Source of the DNA: Segatella copri
GTDB lineage: Bacteria; Bacteroidota; Bacteroidia; Bacteroidales; Bacteroidaceae
Length of the DNA: 64,000 nt
Assembly: GCF_002224675.1 (NCBI RefSeq)
Contig: NZ_NMPZ01000004.1
Coordinates: forward strand, 113,890-177,889
Direction: 5' to 3'
The notes beneath the pieces were generated by a model. The model searched no databases and had not been told where the DNA came from. It worked only from the letters and a program-made list of their open reading frames with translations. Within the stretch, counting starts at the first letter, position 1; every line of letters starts with the position of its first letter. This document shows positions 17,204 to 25,481 of the stretch, in pieces. The position numbers were made by a program, and so were the translations under genes.

Positions 17204-19903
17204 ATGCAGAATTCAATAAGAATAGAAAATTCCCTTTATGAAGAAATGAGGAAACATCCTTTTTTCTTCATCAAACTTCATGCAGAAAAAAGTTATGATA
17301 ATAGAGGTAAACAGGAAGTTCATTATAAATGGGTTTCAGTTAATCATAAAGATAAAATAGAATTTTCTGTTGATAATTTTGGAAATCGAAACTTGGGCTA
17401 TTGTTTATGTAAGGTTGAACGGGCAGAGTTTGTTTCTGATAAAGACGGACAAATGAATAAAAATGAGGTTACTATGTACTTTCATGATGTCGTTCCATCA
17501 GAAGAGGATTTAAGTGCAATTTTATTTGATTGCGTTTCAAGAAGCATGAATCAGGAGGACAAGTATTCATTCGTAACATTGATATGGGTTTTGGATAAGT
17601 GTTCTATCTCCCAACAGACTCTTATAAGTGTATTACGTAAAATACCTAATGCTCAATCACGTTCTTATGTTCTTGATCTCTTGAGACAGCATGGACGATG
17701 CCTATCGAGAAATAAGCAAAAGGTATTGACTGGTGTTTGCGAGGAATTCGGCGTAAGATATGATATATATATGCCAGCTATGTTGGTGGAGGCTCTGGAT
17801 TTTTATCGTGAAAATGAGATAGACAAAGAGAATTCCAATCTCTTTTCACTGGTAGATTTTGTCATGAGTAATAAGCCCCTCGTTGATTCATCTGCTGAAA
17901 AGACAAATAATCCTTTGATAAAACTTCGTAAGTGGTTTATGACGGATGAATCGTTTGATGATTACTCTATTTTGCCGTCTTTATTTTCTCTGGTTTCTGA
18001 GTCTGTTAGATTATTGATAGTGAAACGATACTTTCATGATGTGAGATTGGGGAATACTAGATTCGATTGCGAACTCATCAAGCAGTTCATTGATAATAAG
18101 TATGATAGTTTTATCCGTTACCGATATGGTATCAACACACCTAATGATGATGTTGTATTAACAGTGCCATTATTGTGCGATACCATTTTGACTCTGTATA
18201 ATACCAAAGGAAAAGAGTTTCAGAGTTTCAATGGTATTTTGGATTTTGCTATTACTCATTGTGATTCTTCTCATCCTGCTGTGGATTGGAAGCTAGATAA
18301 AATTTTGCCCTCCTGTAATCATGGAGTTATAATCAATAATAGTTTTAAGGGCTTTATTGATTATCAGTATATTTGTAAGATAAATCAGAGTAGACTTGAT
18401 GACATGGAAGGCTTAGAGGTAGTTATTAAAAGTTTTCTTGATAGTTATTTTGACCGATTAAAATATCCTGTATGCAAGTATGGTGATGGCTCTTTTCTAG
18501 ATATGGAGTTAAGTAAACAATGTTTAAAGAAACATGGAAAGACTGGTTGGCAATTAAGTTGTGTAGATTTTAAACTGTATCCTGATAAATGGGTGGTTGA
18601 CAAAAATGTACCTTGCTTAAAAGTATTTATAAAGAAAGAAAAATTCGAAGCGTTGCAGACAAGTCCGAATTTTGGCCATGGTGCAGTTATTTCCTGGGAT
18701 ATGATCTCAATTGAAAACTTTCGTCAGTATGTTATGTACTTAGTTTCTCAATACACTTGTTTAGGTAATGGAGAGTTCTTGGTTCCTTCATATAAACAAA
18801 AGACTTTTGAAATTAAAGTACTTGAAGAATTTTGGGACATCTTGAAGGTTCGTATTATGCCTCGCCAGAAAATTAAGGCTGATAAAAATCTTGATATATT
18901 CGGATTTTGGAAGGAGGTAAGCCAGACTCTTTCTGAAGCTGAACTCGGAAATGAACATTCATCTGGATATATGGCTGCAGAAGAGAAATATCGCCAGCTT
19001 GTTTCTGATGAAATTTCAAAGAGATGCGTTGAATCTTTAAAGTCTATATTGGGTACAAATGAGTTCAATGGTGAATATTTCGAGATTCCATATCAAAAGA
19101 ATGTTCTGACAGATATTATCAATAAGTTTTATTTCAGGGAAGCGTTTTCTGATAAAGGTAATAACTATTCCGATGATTTCTTGGTAAGAAGGTCTTTAAA
19201 TACTAAGTTTGTGCCTTTATGTGCTCCAAAACAGAATGACGTAAATTTCTTTGCCATCAATTTACCATATTTCTGGTGTAGAGGTAATGAATGCTTTCAT
19301 AATAATTTGAATAACCAATCTCTTGATAGCAGGGTAAGATGGTATCAGTACTCCTTATATCATTTGGCTGAAATTATAGGGTATCCAAAATTACATTTAA
19401 AAGAAGCTGGATACGAGCCGGATGATGCTGTGCGTACTTTCATTGCAATAGCAAACAGAGTGCTACAAAAGTTTAGAAGATTAAAGTGTAGAGGATGCGG
19501 ACATTTGATGTTTGCAAACAAGAGTCGTGGATTCAATCGATACAATTACTTCTCTTGTGTCAATCCTTTTTGCCCAGAGCATGGGAAGTCAATATATCTG
19601 AATTTTTGCTTCAGGTGCAAGAAAGGATTGATTGATTCTAGGGATACAAAACAATGTCCAAACAACTGGTACATTTGTCCTGATTGTCTGTCATGCTGTG
19701 ATGATAACATGTATGCAAGGCAGGTGCAACTCTATATATTGGCAGGTAAACCAGTGCCGGAAAAACTGAATGCGATGTTGGGTAATGGACATAATGATAA
19801 GAACATATTTTTCTGTCCTAACTGTGGATCTCAGATTTTAATTACAAAGGATGAACATAATAGCGAGATTAAGATGTGTCCACACTGCCAAAGGAGATTC
19901 TAA
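17204..19903 (+). CDS. Large zinc-ribbon protein, unrecognised (899 aa)
   Basis: I do not recognise this protein. No signal peptide or membrane segment is seen. The first 750 residues show mixed alpha/beta composition with no motif I can name. The last 140 residues hold a series of paired cysteines: CRGC (762/765), CVNPFC (785/790), CFRC (802/805), CPDC with CC (825-832), and a final ribbon CPNC...CPHC (871/874, 892/895), so at least three zinc ribbons. Such tails usually contact nucleic acid or protein. The gene is more AT-rich than its neighbours and uses rarer codons, which suggests transfer. It stands alone with its own promoter. A role in defence or in element biology is speculation. Confidence 0.75.
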   Translation: MQNSIRIENSLYEEMRKHPFFFIKLHAEKSYDNRGKQEVHYKWVSVNHKDKIEFSVDNFGNRNLGYCLCKVERAEFVSDKDGQMNKNEVTMYFHDVVPSEEDLSAILFDCVSRSMNQEDKYSFVTLIWVLDKCSISQQTLISVLRKIPNAQSRSYVLDLLRQHGRCLSRNKQKVLTGVCEEFGVRYDIYMPAMLVEALDFYRENEIDKENSNLFSLVDFVMSNKPLVDSSAEKTNNPLIKLRKWFMTDESFDDYSILPSLFSLVSESVRLLIVKRYFHDVRLGNTRFDCELIKQFIDNKYDSFIRYRYGINTPNDDVVLTVPLLCDTILTLYNTKGKEFQSFNGILDFAITHCDSSHPAVDWKLDKILPSCNHGVIINNSFKGFIDYQYICKINQSRLDDMEGLEVVIKSFLDSYFDRLKYPVCKYGDGSFLDMELSKQCLKKHGKTGWQLSCVDFKLYPDKWVVDKNVPCLKVFIKKEKFEALQTSPNFGHGAVISWDMISIENFRQYVMYLVSQYTCLGNGEFLVPSYKQKTFEIKVLEEFWDILKVRIMPRQKIKADKNLDIFGFWKEVSQTLSEAELGNEHSSGYMAAEEKYRQLVSDEISKRCVESLKSILGTNEFNGEYFEIPYQKNVLTDIINKFYFREAFSDKGNNYSDDFLVRRSLNTKFVPLCAPKQNDVNFFAINLPYFWCRGNECFHNNLNNQSLDSRVRWYQYSLYHLAEIIGYPKLHLKEAGYEPDDAVRTFIAIANRVLQKFRRLKCRGCGHLMFANKSRGFNRYNYFSCVNPFCPEHGKSIYLNFCFRCKKGLIDSRDTKQCPNNWYICPDCLSCCDDNMYARQVQLYILAGKPVPEKLNAMLGNGHNDKNIFFCPNCGSQILITKDEHNSEIKMCPHCQRRF

Positions 19904-19966
19904 TGCTAAGCTGTAGGCTCTTTTGAAGGTTGGAGTAGGGCTTGAAAGTAGTTTTCATAGGAATAA

Positions 19967-19998
19967 CTTGCTCATGTCAATCGTTTTTAGTATTTTTG
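19967..19998 (+). promoter_or_regulatory. Promoter of HU gene (CTTG-N20-TATTTTTG)
   Basis: CTTG at 19967-19970 and TATTTTTG at 19991-19998 with a 20-base spacer, 25 bases before the HU-family start codon. Confidence 0.65.
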
Positions 19999-20023
19999 CA
20001 CAACATTTTTAAAAATTAGAATA

Positions 20024-20314
20024 ATGAATAAGACACAGATTGTAGCAGCATTTGCTGAGAAGGCTGGCATCACAAAGACTGATGCCTCCAAGTTCTTTAA
20101 CGCTCTGATGGGTGTGATGGCTGATAACATCGTGGAGGGAGATGGAGAGATTTCCATCCCTGATTTCGGCCGTTTCTCCATCAAGCATGTAGCGGAACGC
20201 CAGGGTGTTAATCCTGCAACAGGCGAGAAGATTACCATTGCAGCTCGTGACAAGGTGGTATTCAAGGCTTCAGATAGCCTTCCATACTTCTCTCGCAAGC
20301 ATAGTAATGAGTAA
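20024..20314 (+). CDS. HU/IHF-family DNA-binding protein
   Basis: A 96-residue nucleoid protein that bends DNA as a dimer. MNKTQIVAAFAEKAGITKTDA is the usual N-terminal helix pair and GRFSIKHVAERQGVNPATGEKI the beta arm, with the Asn-Pro wedge (NPATG) intact. Length is normal for the family. It has its own promoter and terminator. An element-borne HU could assist integration or transfer, but a chromosomal paralogue is equally possible. Confidence 0.93.
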   Translation: MNKTQIVAAFAEKAGITKTDASKFFNALMGVMADNIVEGDGEISIPDFGRFSIKHVAERQGVNPATGEKITIAARDKVVFKASDSLPYFSRKHSNE

Positions 20315-20348
20315 GTTAGGATAGTTAGTTTATATCTCAAATCGGTGA

Positions 20349-20376
20349 GCCATCAGAGTTATCTGGTGGCTTTTTT
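20349..20376 (+). terminator. Terminator of HU gene
   Basis: GCCATCAGA (20349-20357) pairs with TCTGGTGGC (20362-20370, one G-T pair) and is followed by TTTTTTG. The rest of the 390-base gap to 20708 holds only the promoter at 20600. Confidence 0.88.
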
Positions 20377-20599
20377 GTTTTTCATTTCTGCCTGGTCTAC
20401 ACATCACTTAAAAGTTACATCGATAACTATACTTTAACATATTAAGTTTGGCTAATTCAAACATTCTTTTTGTATTTGAAGCTGCATTTAAGAATAAGCT
20501 CATGATGGTTATAGCATGAGGACAACTTGATAGTTTGCGATGAAATCGAAAAATCTTATGTTTTTTAGCGCTGTGCAGATAGGATGCACTGATTTTTTC

Positions 20600-20607
20600 T
20601 ACCTTTG
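20600..20607 (+). promoter_or_regulatory. Bacteroidetes -7 element (TACCTTTG)
   Basis: TACCTTTG about 100 bases before the secreted repeat protein. It probably drives the repeat protein, the small basic protein and the DnaB-like gene together, as no terminator separates them. Confidence 0.55.
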
Positions 20608-20707
20608 TGGCAAATAATGAAGAAAAATGTGACGCCGTATCTATAATTTTTGTACTTTTACAGTCTGAAAACGGATATGGTCGTCCGCTAACTTAAAAAA
20701 GTAGCTT

Positions 20708-21193
20708 ATGAAACAGGGTTATTTCTTATTGATCACATTGATGTTTTCCATGGGGTTGCAGGCTCAGACTCTTAAGGAAACTATCAGAGGAAAGTTTGGG
20801 GAATACCAGGGTACATCTGAAACCAGAGTGCGTGGTGGAAAAACTACCACTGTCTACAGAGACAAGTATGGAGTGGTGACTGGAACCTCGGAAACCAGGA
20901 CCAATCCTTTAGGCAAGACCACTACTATTTATCGTGATAAGTATGGCCAGAAAACAGGTACTTCCATCAGCAGGACAAAGGGGGCATTTTCACCAACCAC
21001 CACTACTGTTTACAAGGATAGATATGGACAGAAAACTGGAACCAGCACTTATCGTCATTCTGGTAACAAGGGTACCATCACCTATCGTGACAAGTATGGT
21101 CAGGTTACTGGCAGAGGACAGGTAAGGGGAAGAATGCCGTCTAAGAGTTCTTCATATTCTTATTGGGAGAGTAGTAGTAAATCAAAAAGATAA
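20708..21193 (+). CDS. Secreted YRDKYG-repeat protein
   Basis: 161 residues with a signal peptide (cut near GLQA-QT). The mature part consists of four repeats of roughly 25 residues, each with T-T-x-Y-(R/K)-D-(K/R)-Y-G-x-x-T-G (residues about 50-145), preceded by a half repeat (FGEYQGTSETR). The tail is Ser/Tyr-rich and basic. This looks like a beta-strand repeat for export or surface attachment; I cannot name the family. The next small gene starts 15 bases downstream. Confidence 0.78.
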   Translation: MKQGYFLLITLMFSMGLQAQTLKETIRGKFGEYQGTSETRVRGGKTTTVYRDKYGVVTGTSETRTNPLGKTTTIYRDKYGQKTGTSISRTKGAFSPTTTTVYKDRYGQKTGTSTYRHSGNKGTITYRDKYGQVTGRGQVRGRMPSKSSSYSYWESSSKSKR

Positions 21194-21208
21194 TTGGAGG
21201 TGAAGATC

Positions 21209-21423
21209 ATGAAATTCGGATTTAGAACACCATCACTTAAGCGCAGTATCTCTGCCAGAACTACTGGAAGAGCCAAGCGTGCAATCAACGTGCTATCATT
21301 CCTGGTTATGGGAGAAGAGGGATAGGCTTGCTGACCAATCCCAAGAAATCTCTCTATAATAGGGTGTATCGCAGAACCACTTTTGGACTTGGGGATGTAC
21401 TCAAATTCCTTTTTGGTAAATGA
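21209..21423 (+). pseudogene. Small basic protein, frameshifted
   Basis: Starts MKFGFRTPSLKRSISARTTG in one frame, which stops at 21323-21325, and continues in another frame as AIIPGYGRRGIGLLTNPKK, then SLYNRVYRRTTFGLGDVLKF to a stop at 21421-21423. Both halves are strongly basic and join smoothly if one base is restored near 21285 (AAC-GTG becoming AAn-CGT). The intact product would have about 71 residues. I see no slippery heptamer, so a one-base deletion is more likely than programmed frameshifting. A nucleic-acid-binding role fits its charge. It lies between the repeat protein and a DnaB-like gene. Confidence 0.65.
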
Positions 21424-21457
21424 TAGGTTTAATATATGATTTTTTAAAATATAGAAA

Positions 21458-22450
21458 ATGGAAGAAAACGTCAAACCCATATCTCAGCTGCTGCAGACTG
21501 TTGGATATCAACTTATTAATGCGGCAGCTAACAAGAATTTCAACACCTTTAGAAGTGGTATCAGGCATCTTGATGAACTCTTGAGGAACTTCTATTCGGG
21601 TACATTGGTGACGATTGGGGGAATGTGCGGAATGGGGAAAACCTCTTTTGCGCTCAATCTGGTTAATGAATTTGCCATCAAGCAGCAACATCCTGTGCTC
21701 TTCTTTTCTTTAGAGGGTACATATACTTCTTGGACCAATAGACTCCTGTCTATTGTCTGCAATATCAAGACTACGGCATTGAATTCAAGAGAACTCAATG
21801 CTGACGAATGGGTGGCCTTCGATAAGCTATCAAGATCTGCAGAAAATGCTCACATATATCTGGAAGCCAAGATGATTAATCATATAGACAAGTTGTGTGA
21901 GATGGCCCGTGAGGTTAAGGAAAAGCATGACATACATATCATATTCATTGATTATGTACAGCTGCTCAATGCAAGGGACGGATATTCAGACAATCGTTAT
22001 CTTGACTTGAACTACATCACTCGCCGCTTGAAAGAGCTGGCTAAGGAGCTGGAGGTTCCTGTGGTCATTCTTTCCCAGTTGAATCGTCACAGGATTGATG
22101 GTGAAGGATTGGAGGAGAAACGTCCGCGTCTGGCTGATTTGAGGGATAGTGGAACTGTGGCAGATGACAGTGATATGGTTATCTTGTTGCATCGTCCAGA
22201 GTATTATCATATTTATTCGGATGAGCGGGGAAATGACCTTCATGGTCTGATAGAGATAAGTGTGCCCAAGAATCGACTGGGACCTTTGGGACGTTGCTAT
22301 GCCAAGTTCAATACTTCTACTGGTTTGATGAGTGATGCATCCGATCTGGTTGATAACATGGGTTTTGAAGTTTCAGATCCGTTAAAGAAGAAGGGTAGCA
22401 TTCCACCACCACCTCCTTTATCTGATTCTTTGGGTCCGCTACCGTTTTGA
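21458..22450 (+). CDS. DnaB C-terminal-domain-like RecA-fold ATPase
   Basis: 330 residues corresponding to the motor domain of replicative DnaB helicase without the N-terminal collar. A Walker A motif (GGMCGMGKTS, about 48-57), FFSLEGTYTSW, a Walker B (HIIFIDYVQLL, about 162-172) and SQLNRHRID with RLADLRDSGTVADDSDMVILLHR complete the DnaB-C core. The C-terminal tail is five prolines followed by LSDSLGPLPF, resembling the LPF tip of Bacteroidetes SSB. It could be a helicase, loader or filament ATPase of the mobile region. It sits last in the operon with the repeat protein. Confidence 0.88.
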   Translation: MEENVKPISQLLQTVGYQLINAAANKNFNTFRSGIRHLDELLRNFYSGTLVTIGGMCGMGKTSFALNLVNEFAIKQQHPVLFFSLEGTYTSWTNRLLSIVCNIKTTALNSRELNADEWVAFDKLSRSAENAHIYLEAKMINHIDKLCEMAREVKEKHDIHIIFIDYVQLLNARDGYSDNRYLDLNYITRRLKELAKELEVPVVILSQLNRHRIDGEGLEEKRPRLADLRDSGTVADDSDMVILLHRPEYYHIYSDERGNDLHGLIEISVPKNRLGPLGRCYAKFNTSTGLMSDASDLVDNMGFEVSDPLKKKGSIPPPPPLSDSLGPLPF

Positions 22451-22522
22451 TGGTTGGTATTTTCCAAATATTTGGTAGTGACAGGGAGTCTTAATAGCTT
22501 TGTTCAGCATAAGGAATATATA

Positions 22523-22557
22523 AAATGTGCAGACCTAGTTATTTAGTCTGCACATTT
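22523..22557. terminator. Bidirectional terminator between convergent genes
   Basis: AAATGTGCAGAC (22523-22534) and its exact complement (22546-22557) with an 11-base loop, followed by TTTTTC. It serves the DnaB-like gene and possibly the convergent helicase gene. Confidence 0.85.
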
Positions 22558-22582
22558 TTCTTTTTTGAATTTCTCCTGTAAG

Positions 22583-25210
22583 TTAAAAGCTGACACCCAG
22601 CTTCAGAAGGCGCATGACTATTGATGTCTGACTACGTCCCATGAGTTGAGAGATCTGCTTGATACTCATGCCATCTGAGAATAGCTTCAAGAGATATGCA
22701 TCTCCCTTTCTGCCCCATCGTTTATTGGCATTCCTATGAGGGCTATAATCCTCTTTGAGTCTTTCTGGATGGAGGAATTCCGTTACGAAGACGGAAGGAC
22801 ACTTGGTGTGGTACATGATGAATGTTCTTGTCTTGGCTCTTGTGATTGCCACATAGAACAAACGCCGCTCCTCTCCATAAGGGTATTCATCACCCTTGCC
22901 AAGAATGAGATTGAGAATAGGATCATCATTCATCAAAGATGGAAAACCAAAGGTATCTTTATTGCATTGAAGCAAGATGACATAATCTGCCTCCAGTCCC
23001 TTTGACTTATGAACCGTGAGGAACTCTATTTCCCTTCCGTTGATGATATAGAAGAACTTGTTGCCTCTTTTCACGCTTTGGAAGTTATGGGACAGATAGT
23101 AGTCATCAAAGGAATATCTACCAAGGAGGAATACGGATTTGTCACTTGGAATGCTGGCTATGATACTGCTGACAGTAAATGCATAGTTATATCTGTCATA
23201 TTCATAGAACAGCATATCTGTATGGGCCGATTCATTGAATGGAGAGATGTGCTTTGCTATCTGTACCGGGTTCCTCTGGATGAACTCAGAAGACAGTTTT
23301 ACCAGAGGATTACCGAATCGATAGGTGGTTTCTATCTTTTTCAAGTCCGTATGCCCAAAGAAGCTTTCGAAATCCGTAAACAAAGAGAGGTCACTTCCGG
23401 AGAATCGGTAGATGGATTGCCAGTCATCTCCCACACAGAAGAGCTTGGACTTAGGTTCACCTTTTCTCAGGGCTTGCAGAAATCTGTATCGATCCATGGA
23501 TATATCCTGGAACTCATCTACAATGATATACTCATAAGGACTTTGTTGCCATTTCTCACAGAGCTTGGTAGCTTCAAGGATGATGTCAGTAAAATCCTTC
23601 TGCTGGCTATTCTCCATACACTCCACATACTTCTCATACACTGGGCAGATGATGTTATCAATGATGAATAGGCTTCTCTCGTCATGTGCCTTATTGGCCA
23701 GGTTCCTGATTTCAGAAATACTCTTGCAGTTGGTTTTCATCAGTGTAATGAAGGTAACTGCGAGGCGGATGAATACCTTTTCCTCCTTGCTGTTTTTAGG
23801 CAGAACCATATCATAGAGCTTTTCTCCTGGTATTTCTGCAAATGGAACACCTTCTTTCTTTAAAAGCTTCTTCACTTTTTCTGCTATATCGAAATAATGG
23901 AAATCAGCACTGCTGGTTTCTATGAGCGTGGTACCAAACTTTCTGTGGAGTTCTCTTTTCCAGGTGATCCCATCGCCATATCGCTTATTGCATTCCTCGT
24001 ATGAAATGCCTTTGCTTTCAGCAAACCACATGGGAACCATACCGTGCTCGTCCACTCCAAAATTCTCCAGGTAGAGTCGCTTCTGAATGCCATTTTTTTC
24101 ATAGTGGATACTGAAATCAGGTCTGTACTGGCTATGATATTCGTCTAAGACCTGATGCTCATAAGCTTCTTCATATCTGAATTTGAGCCCAAGAGAGGAA
24201 AGAACAAAGCATAGCTTTTTCTCCTCTTCACTTCTTACGTAAACAGGTTTGCCATCCATGTCTGGCATTACAGCCTTGATCCTGTTATCTTTCATGGAGG
24301 CAAGTTTTTGGCGTTTTTGCTTTAATCTTTTCTCCTCATCAGTTTCCTGTACCTGGTAATCGATGAAATATACCAGAATTGCCTGCTTGAATTTTTCATC
24401 CTCAAGGAGTTGATGGAAGATTGAAACAAAGAGAGAATCTGTATTGTCACAGATGCTCGGTTTGGCTTTCTGCTCTCTGGCGATGATATCCAATGCCAGT
24501 TTATGGAAGGTATAACCTCTTAGCCCCTGGATATCCATTCTGTCTGTCAATTCAGCTGCAGCCTTGTTGGTATAGCTGATGAGCAAGATCTTTTTGGGAT
24601 CTACGTGCTTGATTTCAGTTAGATATTTGACCTTTCCTACTATAGAGGAGGTCTTGCCACTGCCAGCACTGCTTACTACCAGGCAATTGTCTTCCTCTGA
24701 AATGATAGCCTTTCTCTGTTGCAGGTCCAAAGGATACTTGAGGATATGGTCAAAGAAATCCTTCGTAGCTTTGATGTTTCTATCTTCCTGCTGAGCATTG
24801 TGCTGCTTAACCAGGTTGGATATGTGTTCATATTGATAGATGAAGTCTGTTATCTTTTCATCTGTGATGGAAAAGATATTCATTCTTTTAAGGAGTGAGC
24901 TAAGTTCCACGTAGAGGGGATTGAAGAAGTCTTTAATTTCTCTTTCATTTTCATGGGTAATGAAAGAGTCAGCAAACTTGCTCTCAACGAAATCATTTAT
25001 GTCATCATGACTCTTGGGCCTCTCGTTTATTTCATTTTCTAGCTGTCTCTTTCCTGCGTCATAACCATAGAGCTCTTCTGTGATTGATTCATTTTTATCC
25101 TTCACGATAGCTTGAAGCCGTCTTCTGATGCAGACGTACAAACTGACAGCTATCACAATGATGGCTGCTAATCCGAGAACTATCGGTATGTCTATGGACA
25201 TATCTGTCAT
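22583..25210 (-). CDS. UvrD/Rep-type superfamily 1 helicase with nuclease-like insertion and membrane anchor
   Basis: An 875-residue helicase. An N-terminal membrane segment (IVLGLAAIIVIAVSLYVCI, about 10-28) is followed by a coiled region. Motif I is VVSSAGSGKTSS (about 178-189), motif Ia ISYTNKAAAEL, motif II IIVDEFQDIS (562-571), motif III VGDDWQSIYRFSGSD and motif VI RRLFYVAITRAK. Between Ia and II sits an insertion of about 100 residues with YRPDF (362-366), YLENFG (380-385) and LIET (429-432), resembling a PD-(D/E)xK nuclease fold. The C-terminus is a small helix-turn-helix (MSIKQISQLMGRSQTSIVMRL). DNA processing or defence is likely; the membrane anchor is unusual. Confidence 0.88.
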   Translation of the reverse strand: MTDMSIDIPIVLGLAAIIVIAVSLYVCIRRRLQAIVKDKNESITEELYGYDAGKRQLENEINERPKSHDDINDFVESKFADSFITHENEREIKDFFNPLYVELSSLLKRMNIFSITDEKITDFIYQYEHISNLVKQHNAQQEDRNIKATKDFFDHILKYPLDLQQRKAIISEEDNCLVVSSAGSGKTSSIVGKVKYLTEIKHVDPKKILLISYTNKAAAELTDRMDIQGLRGYTFHKLALDIIAREQKAKPSICDNTDSLFVSIFHQLLEDEKFKQAILVYFIDYQVQETDEEKRLKQKRQKLASMKDNRIKAVMPDMDGKPVYVRSEEEKKLCFVLSSLGLKFRYEEAYEHQVLDEYHSQYRPDFSIHYEKNGIQKRLYLENFGVDEHGMVPMWFAESKGISYEECNKRYGDGITWKRELHRKFGTTLIETSSADFHYFDIAEKVKKLLKKEGVPFAEIPGEKLYDMVLPKNSKEEKVFIRLAVTFITLMKTNCKSISEIRNLANKAHDERSLFIIDNIICPVYEKYVECMENSQQKDFTDIILEATKLCEKWQQSPYEYIIVDEFQDISMDRYRFLQALRKGEPKSKLFCVGDDWQSIYRFSGSDLSLFTDFESFFGHTDLKKIETTYRFGNPLVKLSSEFIQRNPVQIAKHISPFNESAHTDMLFYEYDRYNYAFTVSSIIASIPSDKSVFLLGRYSFDDYYLSHNFQSVKRGNKFFYIINGREIEFLTVHKSKGLEADYVILLQCNKDTFGFPSLMNDDPILNLILGKGDEYPYGEERRLFYVAITRAKTRTFIMYHTKCPSVFVTEFLHPERLKEDYSPHRNANKRWGRKGDAYLLKLFSDGMSIKQISQLMGRSQTSIVMRLLKLGVSF

Positions 25211-25287
25211 TATAGATTCAATTAATGTTTTCTTACTTCTAATCAGATAGATTCATGATACTGATTGTTTTCATCTTTTTTCTGCTG

Positions 25288-25295
25288 CAAAGGTA
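25288..25295 (-). promoter_or_regulatory. Bacteroidetes -7 element (TACCTTTG on minus strand)
   Basis: TACCTTTG on the minus strand 78 bases before the helicase start at 25210. Confidence 0.55.
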
Positions 25296-25441
25296 ATAAA
25301 AAAACTGATACAATAGAACTCTAAGACTGAAAAAGATGGCTCATGGAAAAATATGTTCTTGAATTGACGAGCAATATCGTCATAGTTAATAGTTGAAACA
25401 ATTGTTTTAAGATAGTGATATGATGCAAAAACATAAAGGTT

Positions 25442-25480
25442 TATGGATAGGACTCTGCAAAATGCGGACTCCTATCCATA
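25442..25480 (-). terminator. Terminator at the end of the transfer block
   Basis: TATGGATAGGA (25442-25452) and its exact complement (25470-25480), directly beyond the coupling-protein stop on the minus strand. Downstream sequence is T-rich rather than a pure T-run. It separates the transfer genes from the helicase. Confidence 0.75.
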
Positions 25481-25481
25481 G

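Noticed and set aside
20024..22450. Prophage replication module (HU, small basic protein, DnaB-like)
   Set aside because: No capsid, terminase, portal or integrase gene nearby; the conjugative context explains the set at least as well.
23009..23671. 220-codon plus-strand frame inside the helicase gene
   Set aside because: Antisense to conserved helicase motifs II-IV; a shadow of a real gene.
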